DNA of 11,504 bases from Propionibacteriaceae bacterium (GCA_905372155.1 CAJPNZ010000097.1:1-11504), one strand, 5' to 3'. Positions 1 through 8,073 are shown, counted from the first letter of the stretch. Notes: a model not told the origin generated them from the letters alone. A program made the numbers and translations.

Positions 1-534
1 CCTCGACCCACCGAACCGACGTCGTCTCCCCCGTCCTCCCCCGAGCAAACATCCCCGGGAACGCCCAAGGGCAATTCCGCGAACTGGAGCTGGCTGTTCT
101 GGACACTTCCCGCACTCCTGTTGCTGGTTTCACCCGCCGTGGTACGGCTGTCCCTACGCGCTTGGCGCCTGCGTGTCGGGCAGCCCCCGGTGGCTGCTGC
201 CGCCGCTGCGTGGCGTGAACTGGGGGCTTCCCACAGGGATCTCGGTCGGGAGTTCCTGCTTGGTTCCCCCGTCGAAGCGGGCAAGGCCATGGGCCCAGGT
301 CTTCCGGATGCGATGGCGGCGCATCTGCTCGAAGTCGCCGAGGTCGTGCAGCGCAGTCAGTTCGCCCGCGAGACCCCACCGACGGATCAGCTTCCAGAAC
401 GTGTGAAGCTCCTGATCCGTGAGCTCCGCAGCAACGTCCCGACCCCGAGACGTCTGCTGGCCTTTCTGCTTCCCGCCTCCCTGTGGCGGTCGAAGAGCAC
501 CCGTGGTGGCCGACGCGACCACGATTCGCGATAG
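1..534 (+). CDS. TgpA-type transglutaminase-like membrane protein, C-terminal part (5' end outside the window)
   Basis: The frame is open from base 1 and stops at TAG 532-534, giving 177 visible residues. A Pro/Ser/Thr-rich linker (residues 1-28) leads into one membrane helix (about 29-49, Trp/Leu/Val-rich). An Arg-rich cytoplasmic flank follows (LRAWRLR), then a helical tail with an AAWRELG..RDLG segment and an RSQFA segment. This is the layout of the C-terminus of actinobacterial TgpA/DUF3488-transglutaminase proteins: last helix plus DUF4129-like tail. The catalytic Cys-His-Asp transglutaminase core would lie upstream and is not visible, so activity cannot be judged. In actinobacteria this family usually follows MoxR ATPase and DUF58 genes and precedes DUF3040; the DUF3040 gene comes next here, which supports the call. 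The function of the family is poorly known; an extracytoplasmic transglutaminase or protease role is presumed from the domain. Confidence 0.72.
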   Translation, partial: PRPTEPTSSPPSSPEQTSPGTPKGNSANWSWLFWTLPALLLLVSPAVVRLSLRAWRLRVGQPPVAAAAAAWRELGASHRDLGREFLLGSPVEAGKAMGPGLPDAMAAHLLEVAEVVQRSQFARETPPTDQLPERVKLLIRELRSNVPTPRRLLAFLLPASLWRSKSTRGGRRDHDSR

Positions 535-562
535 CCTTTTCCCACCCATCCATCAAGGCACC

Positions 563-568
563 TACAAT
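563..568 (+). promoter_or_regulatory. possible -10 element (TACAAT) upstream of the DUF3040 gene
   Basis: TACAAT fits the actinobacterial SigA -10 consensus (TAnnnT) and would place the transcript start near 575, leaving a leader of about 36 nt before the ATG at 611. No convincing -35 hexamer lies 16-18 bp upstream (only TCCCAC-like sequence near 539-544). The 76-bp gap after the TgpA stop leaves room for a promoter. Weak evidence. Confidence 0.3.
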
Positions 569-610
569 GGCAGGGACGGGGTGCCCGAAGAACTAGGACA
601 GGAGACCACG

Positions 611-997
611 ATGGCTTTGTCTGAGCAGGAGCAGAGGCGCCTGGACCAGCTTGAGGCATCGCTGCTCGCCGATGACCCGAAGTTCGCGGACGCCCTGAGG
701 GGCGCGCCACAGTTCCGCATGCAGCGCCGTCGTGCCGCATTTGCAGGGGTGATCTTCATCACCGGGCTGGCCGCCCTGGTTCTCGGGGTCCAGTTCCAGC
801 CCGTGATCTCCATCATCGGCTTCGTCATGATGCTCGTCGCGGCGATCACCGGAATCAGCGCCTGGTCCAGGGTCGAGGGCCAAGCGGAAACGACACGTCT
901 CTCCAACAGGTCCACCCATCCCTCTGCTTCCGGGACGGACTTCATGAACAAGTTGGAAGAACGCTGGCGCAAACGTCAGCAGGGCGGCGATCTCTGA
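611..997 (+). CDS. DUF3040 family small membrane protein
   Basis: The protein has 128 residues. The N-terminus MALSEQEQRRLDQLEASL followed by DDPKFADALR is the typical DUF3040 signature (MPLSEHEQR..L..ME..L..DDP.FA..L). Two membrane helices follow at about 43-60 and 65-85. The polar tail contains FMNKLEERWRKR, also typical of the family. The ATG at 611 was chosen because the signature starts there and CAGGAGA (599-605) lies 5 nt upstream; the frame is open further upstream, but that part overlaps the TgpA gene and does not resemble the family. The gene is 3 nt from the following M16 peptidase gene, so the two are probably co-transcribed. No biochemical role is established for the family. It is often found near cell-envelope and division genes of actinobacteria, so a membrane-associated role is only an inference. 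Confidence 0.85.
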   Translation: MALSEQEQRRLDQLEASLLADDPKFADALRGAPQFRMQRRRAAFAGVIFITGLAALVLGVQFQPVISIIGFVMMLVAAITGISAWSRVEGQAETTRLSNRSTHPSASGTDFMNKLEERWRKRQQGGDL

Positions 998-1000
998 ATC

Positions 1001-2269
1001 GTGGCCGATACCCGATGTCCCACATCGTCCGGATTCACCGTTATCAGATATCGGCTGGGAAATGGGCTTGAGCTTGCGTTGCTGCCCGATCCACACGCTC
1101 CCGCCGTGGCGATCAATCTCAGTTTTCAGGTGGGCTCCGTTGACGAAACCCCGGGACGCACGGGCTTTGCCCACCTTTTCGAGCATCTGATGTTCCAGGG
1201 CTCCTCCAGAGTGGCACCCGGGGAGCACATGTCGGTGATCGAGGCCGCTGGTGGCAACGTCAACGCTTTCACGTCCACCGATCGCACGGTCTATCACGAA
1301 TGTGTACCGGCAGGAGCTCTGGAGATGGTGCTGTGGCTGGAGGCGGATCGTCTTCGCAGCCTCGCGGTGACCCAGGAAAACCTCGACGCCCAGCGTGACG
1401 TGGTGGCCCAGGAAAAACGTCAACGCTACGACAACCGACCCTACGGGGATTTGTTGACGAGGCTGGTGGGACAACACTTCGGTTCCGGGCATCCCTATGG
1501 ACACCTGCCCATAGGCTCCATGGAGGATCTGGCGGCGGCAAGCCTGGCCGAGGTGACGGCTTTCCACTCGAGGTGGTATCGCCCCTCGCACGCGAAACTG
1601 GTGGTCTGCGGAGCACTCGACCCGGATGGAACCATCAACTTGGTCGAACGATATTTCAGCGACCTCGAGGATCTCTCCCCGCCGCCCCGGGATGCCATCG
1701 CGGAATCCACGTTGCCGGGCGGGAGCATCGCCGTCACCGGAGAGGTTCCCCATCCCCTGCTGCACTGCTCGTGGCAGGCTCCGGCAGCCGATGCCCCCGA
1801 TCTAATGGCCTTGGAACTGGGATTGTCCGTGCTCTCCGAGGGGCACGCGTCGCGTCTCCATCGCCGGCTGGTCAGGGAACGAAGGCTTGCCCACGAAGTG
1901 CACGGCACACTGTTGGGTCATCTCCGTTCACCCTCCATCGCTTCCCTGAGCGCAAGGCCAGCGGATGGGGTGGACACCCGGGATCTGGCCGAGGCGATCC
2001 TGGAAGAACTGGCTGACATGGATGCCCCATCCGAGCAGGAGTTGGAACGGGCGAAGGCCCAGTACGAACGCGGTTGGCTCCTCGAGCTTGCCGCCGTCGA
2101 GGACCGCGCGGAAGCCACCGCTGACATGTGGACGACCCTGGGTGACCCCGCGCTGATCAACACCCGGTTGGCCGATCTCGCGGCCGTTACGTCCGACGAG
2201 GTGCTCCGGGTACTCGCGCATCGCCCAGCGTCCAGCCAGTTGCACTACCTGCCGAAGGGCGCATCGTGA
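1001..2269 (+). CDS. M16 family zinc metallopeptidase (catalytic subunit)
   Basis: The protein has 422 residues, the usual size of a single M16B unit. The inverted zinc motif HLFEH is at residues 58-62, with H58 and H62 as zinc ligands and E61 as catalytic base. The third ligand fits E138, in VVAQEKRQRYDN, exactly 76 residues after H62 as expected for M16. The segment GGNVNAFTSTDRTVYH (84-99) is the usual substrate-strand region. No signal peptide or membrane helix is visible, so it is probably cytoplasmic. The GTG start is 3 nt after the DUF3040 stop, with only a weak ribosome site (AGGGCGG, 981-987), so translation may depend on coupling. Its stop overlaps the start of the next M16-like gene (GTGA). 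Family knowledge suggests that the two proteins form a heterodimer that degrades or processes peptides inside a closed chamber. The physiological substrate is unknown. Confidence 0.93.
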   Translation: MADTRCPTSSGFTVIRYRLGNGLELALLPDPHAPAVAINLSFQVGSVDETPGRTGFAHLFEHLMFQGSSRVAPGEHMSVIEAAGGNVNAFTSTDRTVYHECVPAGALEMVLWLEADRLRSLAVTQENLDAQRDVVAQEKRQRYDNRPYGDLLTRLVGQHFGSGHPYGHLPIGSMEDLAAASLAEVTAFHSRWYRPSHAKLVVCGALDPDGTINLVERYFSDLEDLSPPPRDAIAESTLPGGSIAVTGEVPHPLLHCSWQAPAADAPDLMALELGLSVLSEGHASRLHRRLVRERRLAHEVHGTLLGHLRSPSIASLSARPADGVDTRDLAEAILEELADMDAPSEQELERAKAQYERGWLLELAAVEDRAEATADMWTTLGDPALINTRLADLAAVTSDEVLRVLAHRPASSQLHYLPKGAS

Positions 2270-3579
2270 TTCGTCCCGCCATAGTAGAGCCACGTCCGTG
2301 GCATTTTCCGAAGCTGCTTCGTTCCTCCCTCGACTCGGGACTGGAACTTGCGTTCATCAACCTTCCAGGTCAGGCCCTCGCATCCGTGGAACTGGTGCTT
2401 CCCGGCCCGCTGGAAGCCGAGCCACGGGAAATGGAGGGTGTGGCCACAGTTGTCCTGCACTCCTGCGACGAGGCCACCATCACCCTGCCGGACATCGTGG
2501 AACGGCTGGAACTGCAAGGAGCTGCGATGCTCGGGAAATCCACATGGGGATACACCCGGCTGGGCCTGAGCGCCCCAGCCCGCCGCTTGCCGAAAGCACT
2601 CGAGCTGTTCGCTTCCGTGGTAAGGGAACCAGCCTTCGACGAATCCGATCTGGCTCATCACGTCGAGACCCAGATTGCCGCCTGGAAAACCAGGATGGCC
2701 TCCCCCACGGCCGTCACCCGGGAATCCCTGAACGCTTCGTTGTTCGGCCTGGAACAACGCGAGGGACGTCCCCTCGCCGGCTCCCCCGAGACCTTGGAGG
2801 CGATCACCCGTGAAGCAGTCCGGGAATGGCATGAACACATGTGGGTTCCCGAGGGCTCGACGTTGATCCTCGCAGGTGATCTGAACGGCCTGGACACAGA
2901 GGAGCTGATGGCTCCCCTGGAGACTTGGCAGGGTAAACGGGCCCCAGCACCACCTCCCCAAGGAATCCCGGGCCGTCCCGGAATCGTTTTGGTCGATCTC
3001 CCGCAGGCAGCCCAGACCGTGGTGCAGGTATTCGTCCCCACCCCAGGCCGCCGGGACCCTGACTGGGCGGCCCTCAAACTGGGTGGGCACATCATGTGCG
3101 GGGCATTCGCCAGCCGCCTGAACCTGGAGCTCCGTGAACGTCTCGGCTATACCTACGGCGTTTCAGGTGGGGTGTCGGCACGCCGCACGGGAGGCTCCCT
3201 CGTGCTGGCGACTGCCCTGAACAACAACTCGGCGGCCGATGCCACCGCTCGTATCCTGGACGCGCTCCTGTCCCCCGGCCCCTTCACCGATGGCGAGGTC
3301 AGGGATGCCGCCCGTTACCTGGTACAGGCCTCTCCACTACAGTACGAGACGGCGGCCGACGTCACGGTCCAAGCCGCGGCCCTGATCGCGGTGGGTCTCG
3401 ACCCCAGCTTCGTCGACCACCACCACACCGCCTTGGCGAATACCACGGCGGAGCAGGTCAACGCTGCTTGGCGTGCGAACATCTGTCCTGAGGACGTCAC
3501 CATCGCGATCGGCGGCCCGGCCAAGTTTCTCGAACCCGGCTTGCAGGCCGCCGGAATCCAGGCCACGCTCATTGGTTGA
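2266..3579 (+). CDS. M16 family peptidase-like protein, non-catalytic partner
   Basis: The protein has 437 residues. It starts at GTG 2266, overlapping the previous stop by 4 bp (GTGA), so translational coupling is likely. The N-terminus has the M16 fold start (SGLELAFINLPGQALASVELVL). Where active enzymes have HxxEH, this protein reads T61-V-V-L64-H65 within GVATVVLHSCDEAT, so the first histidine and the glutamate are missing and only the last histidine remains; it should not hydrolyse peptides. The C-terminal half keeps the segment LRERLGYTYGVSGG (289-302), which resembles the R/Y substrate-binding region of inactive M16 partners such as the alpha subunit of mitochondrial processing peptidase. 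Adjacency to the active M16 gene suggests an obligate heterodimer (inference from the family). The 3' end overlaps the convergent UPF0182 gene by 11 bp. Confidence 0.9.
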   Translation: MIRPAIVEPRPWHFPKLLRSSLDSGLELAFINLPGQALASVELVLPGPLEAEPREMEGVATVVLHSCDEATITLPDIVERLELQGAAMLGKSTWGYTRLGLSAPARRLPKALELFASVVREPAFDESDLAHHVETQIAAWKTRMASPTAVTRESLNASLFGLEQREGRPLAGSPETLEAITREAVREWHEHMWVPEGSTLILAGDLNGLDTEELMAPLETWQGKRAPAPPPQGIPGRPGIVLVDLPQAAQTVVQVFVPTPGRRDPDWAALKLGGHIMCGAFASRLNLELRERLGYTYGVSGGVSARRTGGSLVLATALNNNSAADATARILDALLSPGPFTDGEVRDAARYLVQASPLQYETAADVTVQAAALIAVGLDPSFVDHHHTALANTTAEQVNAAWRANICPEDVTIAIGGPAKFLEPGLQAAGIQATLIG

Positions 3580-6445
3580 GCAGGGCGAGCGCCCGTTCCG
3601 TCTTGGCCTTTGCCTCGTTGGTCTTCTGCTGATAGGTGGCGAGATCGCCGGCCTTCAGGGCCTGATCGGCCTCCGCGAACAGGGCCACGCCCTCTTTCAG
3701 CAGCGCCTTCGCCTGCTCCTTGGTTTCCTCCTCAGAGGTCGGCGGGGGTTGCTGCTGTCCGTTCGAGGAGCTATCCACGGGCTTTTCACCCGTCTCGGCT
3801 CCTGCATCGCCCTGGAACACCTGGTCGAGGGCGGCTTTCAGGGTGTCACCGATCCCGACGTGTTCACCGAAACGCGCCACGACGAACCGCAGCGCAGGAT
3901 AGCCACCGCTGGTGGTACTGGTCTGGGTGTAGATCGGCTGCACGTACATCAGGCCACCACCCACCGGAATGGTGAGCAGGTTCCCATAGATGGCGCTCGT
4001 GTTGCCCTGCCGGTTGAACGGGAGCAGCCGTTCCGCCACGGCCTCGTTCGTCGAGATCGCGTTGAAGGTCTGGCCCGGCCCCGGGATCTGCTTGGCATCC
4101 GAGAGCTTCAGCGCCCGCAGCTGTCCATAGTTCGGGCTGGTCGCATCCGCGTTCACCGCCATGTAGACCGAGAGGTTCTCGCGTCCCCGTGGGACGAAGA
4201 CCGTCGTGTTGGAGTAATGCGCCTGCTCCTCACCCGGCCACTTGATGGTCAGGAAATAAGGGGGCTCCTTGGTGCCGCTCTCGCCGCCCTTGACGGGATC
4301 GGATGGCACCTCCCAGATGTCCGACTGCTGGAAGAAGGTGTACGGGTTCGTCGTGTGGTAGAGCCCCAGCATCTGGCGCTGTACCTTGAACAGGTCCTGC
4401 GGGTAACGCAGGTGCGCCATCAGCTCGGGGCTGATCTCGGACTTCGGGGTGATGATCCCCGGATAGACCTTCGCCCAGGTCTGGAGGATCGGGTCCGATT
4501 CGTCCCAGCCGTAGAGGGTGACGGTACCGTCGTAGGCGTCCACCGTGGCCTTGACCGAGTTGCGGACGTAATTGACCTGCGCACCGGAGGACGTACGATC
4601 ACCGCTGGTGCGGGTGTCCTTGATGGCCTGGGTCCAGTCGACCCGGGTCGAGTTCGGGTAGTCGGCGGTGGTGGTGTAGGCGTCGATGATCCAGACGATG
4701 CGCCCGTTGACCACGGTCGGGTAGGAGTCGGAATCCACCGTCAGGAACGGCGCCACCTCCTTGACCCGGTCCACCGGGACCCGGTTGAACAGCAACCGCG
4801 AGTTGGGGTTTACCCTCTCGGAGAGCAGCAGGTTGATGTCCCCGAAACGCACGGCGAAAGCAGCCTTGTTCAGGAAGTTGCCGACGGGAACACCACCGCT
4901 CCCTTGGTAGGTGTACTTGGTCTCGGTGTGTTCCTGCCCGCCGCCCGGGGTGTCGAGCTCCACCGGTTCCGCACCCTCGGGGGCGCCGGCGATGACCCAG
5001 TGCTTGGATTCCTCGCCGAAGTAGATGCGGGGCTGTTCCTGCTTGATCAGGCCCTCGGTCGGGATTCCCCCTGAGAAGTAGGTGGGTTCTCCGTTCGACT
5101 CGCGACGGTTGCCGTAGGCCGCCACCAAGCCGTAACCATGCGTGTAGACCGTGTGCATGTTGTTCCAGGTGTTGCCCGCCTCGACGGCATTCAGGTCGAG
5201 CTCGCGGGCGGCAACGACGGAGTCCGTCTCCCGACCCTCCACGTTGTAGCGGTCGACATCGAGGGTGGAGGGGAACCGGTAGTAACCGCGTACCTGCTGG
5301 AGCTGCTCGAAGGTCGGAGCGATGATGGCCGGGTCCATCAACCGGATCGCCGGCAGCGCGGCTGCGTCGGCACGCAACTGCCCCGCGCTCACGCTGTCCA
5401 CGGCCTCGTAGTCCGTGATTTGAACCGAATCGATTCCGAAGGCCTTTCTCGTCGCCTCGATGTTGTTGGCTATCCAAGGACGTTCCAGGTCGGGTTCATT
5501 GGGTTTGACCACGAAACTGCGCACCGCCCACGGGTAGACGGCGGTGAGGATCATCGCGGAGATCACCAACAGCCCCACGGCGATACCGGGCACGCTCCAC
5601 CTCACCCGCCACGCGTTGTAGAAGCACAGCAGTGCGCAGATCCCCGCGATCGCGGCGACGATCAGGCTGGCCGGGATCCGAGAGGTCGCATCCGTGTAGT
5701 TGACACCCGTGAACAGGTTGTTCTGGGTGGTCAGGTAACCGTATCGGTCGAGGAAGGAAGCGATCCCGTACAACAGCAACGTGACCCCGAGTAGAACGGA
5801 TACCTGCCGTTGAGCTGCCTTGCCGGCTCCCTTGAGATTTCCCGACTTCCGGAAGGCCTTGGAATTCATGGCACCGGTGAGGAAATGGACCAGCAGCGCT
5901 CCGATCAGGCAGACCACCACCATGAAACTCACGTAGCTCAGCACGAACCGCCACCAGGGCAGCTGGAACACGTAAAAAGACGCATCCAACCCGAAAACGG
6001 CGTCAGGAGTACCGAAGTCGGTGGCGCGGACCCATGCCAGGAAGACCGGCATCTGACCGGCGGCAACTCCGCCGCCCAGCAGACCAGCCACGGCCGAGGG
6101 CAGCAGCATGAGTATCCGGGAACGCCGGTCCAGGTTGTCGCGCAGCTGGAGCAGCAGCTCGGAATCCAGATTCGCGCGCCTCACCGGGGGACGTAGCCGG
6201 TAGGCCAACGCAAGGGAGCCGAACACCCCGCCGCCCATGAGCAATCCGAACCCCAGGAACAGCCCCACCCGGGCGGCCAGCTGGGTGGTGAACACCGTCG
6301 AGGCGGACACGCTGCTGAACCACAGGTAGTCGGTGTAGAACCGAGCCACCACCACCACCAACAGGACGAGAACGCCGAAGATCAGAATCGAGATCAACAA
6401 CGGGTTCCGGCGCTTCTCAGCATCGGCTTGGTCTTCTGCGCTCAT
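3569..6445 (-). CDS. UPF0182 family (COG1615) large membrane protein
   Basis: The protein has 958 residues, typical for the family. After a short charged N-terminus there are seven predicted membrane helices at about 14-36, 57-82, 110-133, 163-190, 213-231, 258-279 and 284-309. A large domain of about 550 residues follows, presumably outside the membrane, starting with the family segment NEPDLERPWIANNIEATRKAFG (316-337). The tail has a Gln/Pro/Ser-rich linker (SSSNGQQQPPPTSEEE) and then a charged Ala/Lys/Glu helix, probably a coiled coil. The ATG at 6445 overlaps the upstream PPA1309-family stop (ATGA) and has a strong ribosome site, AAGGAGGAG (6459-6451), 5 nt away. Molecular function is unknown; the family is conserved across actinobacteria and some cyanobacteria. 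Its operon with a PDZ/Lon-like membrane protease may mean they act on the same envelope process, but this is inference. Confidence 0.94.
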   Translation of the reverse strand: MSAEDQADAEKRRNPLLISILIFGVLVLLVVVVARFYTDYLWFSSVSASTVFTTQLAARVGLFLGFGLLMGGGVFGSLALAYRLRPPVRRANLDSELLLQLRDNLDRRSRILMLLPSAVAGLLGGGVAAGQMPVFLAWVRATDFGTPDAVFGLDASFYVFQLPWWRFVLSYVSFMVVVCLIGALLVHFLTGAMNSKAFRKSGNLKGAGKAAQRQVSVLLGVTLLLYGIASFLDRYGYLTTQNNLFTGVNYTDATSRIPASLIVAAIAGICALLCFYNAWRVRWSVPGIAVGLLVISAMILTAVYPWAVRSFVVKPNEPDLERPWIANNIEATRKAFGIDSVQITDYEAVDSVSAGQLRADAAALPAIRLMDPAIIAPTFEQLQQVRGYYRFPSTLDVDRYNVEGRETDSVVAARELDLNAVEAGNTWNNMHTVYTHGYGLVAAYGNRRESNGEPTYFSGGIPTEGLIKQEQPRIYFGEESKHWVIAGAPEGAEPVELDTPGGGQEHTETKYTYQGSGGVPVGNFLNKAAFAVRFGDINLLLSERVNPNSRLLFNRVPVDRVKEVAPFLTVDSDSYPTVVNGRIVWIIDAYTTTADYPNSTRVDWTQAIKDTRTSGDRTSSGAQVNYVRNSVKATVDAYDGTVTLYGWDESDPILQTWAKVYPGIITPKSEISPELMAHLRYPQDLFKVQRQMLGLYHTTNPYTFFQQSDIWEVPSDPVKGGESGTKEPPYFLTIKWPGEEQAHYSNTTVFVPRGRENLSVYMAVNADATSPNYGQLRALKLSDAKQIPGPGQTFNAISTNEAVAERLLPFNRQGNTSAIYGNLLTIPVGGGLMYVQPIYTQTSTTSGGYPALRFVVARFGEHVGIGDTLKAALDQVFQGDAGAETGEKPVDSSSNGQQQPPPTSEEETKEQAKALLKEGVALFAEADQALKAGDLATYQQKTNEAKAKTERALALLNQ

Positions 6446-6966
6446 GCGTTCTCCTCCTTGAACGTGGCCAGCAGGGCATCGGCCAGGCCGGGAACGAGAT
6501 CCTCGGCGCCGAGCAGATCGTCGGGATTACTGAGGACGCGGGCCAGACCGTGCCGCGCCCCGTCACGCAATACACCAACCACCACCCGAACGTCGGTGCG
6601 GGCCTCGTGGTTGTTCACGAACTCGATGGCCTCTTCAGGGTCCACGGGCACCTGGGATTCGAATCTGGGTGGCAGGAAGGCCCGCTCCATCGCGATCGCG
6701 CATCCCGTCACGGTCGCCGGCCAGGTCAGGAGCGCCAGCCGCGTGGCAATGTCACCGCCGAGCTGGAAATTCTCCTGCTCCACGGCGGTCAACGCGTCCT
6801 CCGCGGTCTGGGCGACCCGTCCCCGCAGCTGCGGCTCCAGTTCGAGCAGCGTCGTGGTCTCCACGAGCGCGAACAATCGAGCTGGCTGATCCCATCCGAG
6901 CTCAGAAACGTGGCGCTCGATATCGGCCAGGGCCGCTATCAGGCGACTCGGATCCACCTCAGCCAC
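6442..6966 (-). CDS. PPA1309 family protein
   Basis: The protein has 174 residues, starting VAEVDPSRLIAALADIERHV (read as Met at GTG 6966). It is soluble and mostly helical, with a conserved-looking core GWDQPARLFALVET, then WPATVTGCAIAMERAFLPP, then ARTDVRVVVGVLRDG. It resembles the family named after Cutibacterium acnes PPA1309, found almost only in actinobacteria. The GTG start was chosen because GGAGGT (6980-6975) sits 8 nt upstream and the recognisable sequence begins there; the open frame reaches further upstream to 7086, but that part lies inside the PDZ gene and looks non-native. The start overlaps the PDZ gene stop by 8 bp and the stop overlaps the UPF0182 start by 4 bp, so it is the middle gene of an operon. 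No biochemical function is known; no catalytic motif was recognised. Confidence 0.86.
   Translation of the reverse strand: MAEVDPSRLIAALADIERHVSELGWDQPARLFALVETTTLLELEPQLRGRVAQTAEDALTAVEQENFQLGGDIATRLALLTWPATVTGCAIAMERAFLPPRFESQVPVDPEEAIEFVNNHEARTDVRVVVGVLRDGARHGLARVLSNPDDLLGAEDLVPGLADALLATFKEENA
6451..6459 (-). promoter_or_regulatory. strong ribosome binding site for the UPF0182 gene
   Basis: On the minus strand the sequence reads AAGGAGGAG, an almost full complement of the 16S 3' end, 5 nt before the ATG at 6445. It lies inside the last codons of the PPA1309-family gene. It fixes the UPF0182 start and suggests independent, efficient initiation despite the overlapping stop. Confidence 0.8.
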
Positions 6967-7999
6967 AGCTGGGTACCTCCTGTGTGGACTGTCCTTCGTT
7001 GACCAGCTGCAACGCAGCGATTGCATCCCTGAGGGTACCCACGGGAACCAGCCTGAGATCGGTGTGCAGATCCCCCAGGTCGGCACAGTTGCTGGCAGGC
7101 ATCAGGAACAGCTTCGCCCCGGCTGCCTCCGCACCCTTGATCTTCTCTCGGATTCCACCGATGCCGTACACCTTTCCTGCGGCATCAACCTGACCGGTGC
7201 CGGCCACCACACGCCCCTCACGCAGCACACCATCCGTGATGCGGTCGTAGATCGCCAGCGCGAACACCAGGCCCGCGGAGGGACCGACGATGCCGGGATC
7301 GATCCTGTAGGAGATGGAAGGCGCGTAGCGGTAACCGGCCGAGAGCGAGATCCCGAGATACGGCGCCCCGTCCCGTTCCGTGGCGGTTGTCACGGTGACC
7401 TTTTCACTGGCACCGCCGCGCAGCACCCTGAACACGATGGGATCCCCAACGGCCCTGGTCTGGATGGCGGTTTTCACCTCATCGTTGGTTGTCACCTCAC
7501 TGCCGTCCACGGCCTCGATGAGGTCACCGGGCCGCAGTTGCCCGTTCGCGGGCCCGGACAGGCTGACCGAGGACACCATCGGCATTTCAGTGACGGACTG
7601 CCCCGCTGCCCTGAGAGCAGCGACGGTCGCGTTGACGCGGGAGGAATCCATCATGGCGACCGCTTCGTTCTGCATCTCGGCGTTCGATTTCCCGGCCGGG
7701 TACACGACATCGCGCGGCAGGACATCCGAATCAGCGGCGATATGAGCCATGAGCGCCGAGGGAAGGCTGATGATGGAATCAACCTGTGTTGTGGAGACCG
7801 TTGTCATCAGCAGCTTGCCGCCGCTGTTGCTCGTTGGGATGCCGGAGATCTCGATGAGCGGCCCCTCCTCGGTGCTGCCCATCACATCAACGGTCTTACC
7901 GGGCTGCCAGGTAACGAACGGCACCGGGATCAGGATGAGCCCCGCGGCGAGCAGCACGAACAGCGCCGAGGACACGATGGCCACCATGTTTCGCGACAA
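6959..7999 (-). CDS. PDZ domain and Lon-like (S16) membrane-anchored serine protease, YlbL type
   Basis: The protein has 346 residues. Residues are numbered here from the chosen TTG start at 7999. A short positive N-terminus (MSRN) precedes one membrane helix (about 6-28, SSALFVLLAAGLILIPVPF). A PDZ domain is centred on LRPGDLIEAVDG (155-166) and extends through FRVLRGGASEKVTV. The S16 Lon-type domain follows, with catalytic Ser241 in GIVGPSAGL and Lys286 in IGGIREKIKGAEAAGA, the Ser-Lys dyad spacing (45) being close to that of Lon. There is no AAA+ domain, so it is expected to be an ATP-independent protease outside the membrane. The TTG start is favoured over an upstream in-frame TTG (8044) because AAGGAGAGG (8012-8004) lies immediately before it and the helix then comes at the usual place. 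It is the first gene of a three-gene operon. The substrate is unknown. Confidence 0.9.
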   Translation of the reverse strand: MSRNMVAIVSSALFVLLAAGLILIPVPFVTWQPGKTVDVMGSTEEGPLIEISGIPTSNSGGKLLMTTVSTTQVDSIISLPSALMAHIAADSDVLPRDVVYPAGKSNAEMQNEAVAMMDSSRVNATVAALRAAGQSVTEMPMVSSVSLSGPANGQLRPGDLIEAVDGSEVTTNDEVKTAIQTRAVGDPIVFRVLRGGASEKVTVTTATERDGAPYLGISLSAGYRYAPSISYRIDPGIVGPSAGLVFALAIYDRITDGVLREGRVVAGTGQVDAAGKVYGIGGIREKIKGAEAAGAKLFLMPASNCADLGDLHTDLRLVPVGTLRDAIAALQLVNEGQSTQEVPSCG

Positions 8000-8003
8000 C
8001 TCG

Positions 8004-8012
8004 CCTCTCCTT
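8004..8012 (-). promoter_or_regulatory. ribosome binding site deciding the TTG start of the PDZ protease
   Basis: The minus strand reads AAGGAGAGG followed by CGAG and then TTG at 7999. The GGAG core is 7 nt from the start codon. An ATG four codons further in (7987) is the only nearby alternative and is less well spaced. Confidence 0.7.
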
Positions 8013-8034
8013 GCCTGCCGTATGGGTGGCGACA

Positions 8035-8040
8035 AGCCTA
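8035..8040 (-). promoter_or_regulatory. possible -10 element (TAGGCT) for the PDZ / PPA1309 / UPF0182 operon
   Basis: TAGGCT on the minus strand matches the TAnnnT pattern and would start transcription near 8028, about 29 nt before the TTG start at 7999. This agrees with rejecting the upstream start at 8044. No good -35 hexamer was found 16-18 bp away (ACGGTT at a 17-bp spacer is poor), so the call is tentative. Confidence 0.3.
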
Positions 8041-8073
8041 CCAAGTGGACCTCGCCGAACCGTCCTTCTCAGG

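Noticed and set aside
419..610. Upstream start for the DUF3040 gene at 419
   Set aside because: It overlaps the TgpA gene and the family signature begins at 611 with a proper ribosome site.
593..1765. Long open frame on the minus strand (390 codons)
   Set aside because: It lies opposite DUF3040 and the M16 gene, has no recognisable domain and is His/Arg/Gly-rich; a shadow of high third-position G/C.
3583..3594. GGGC-GAGC-GCCC hairpin near the convergent overlap as a terminator
   Set aside because: Only a 4-bp stem, inside coding sequence, and no T-run.
3473..5074. Long open frame on the plus strand (533 codons)
   Set aside because: It is antisense to the well-supported UPF0182 gene, with Arg/Gly/Val-rich composition typical of a reverse-frame shadow.
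6967..7086. N-terminal extension of the PPA1309-family gene to 7086
   Set aside because: The extra 40 residues are Trp/Pro/Cys-rich, lie inside the PDZ gene and do not resemble the family; GGAGGT points to GTG 6966.
8000..8044. Upstream TTG start for the PDZ protease at 8044
   Set aside because: It would add 15 unrelated residues before the membrane helix and has no ribosome site, while TTG 7999 has AAGGAGAGG just before it; the candidate -10 also lies downstream of 8044.
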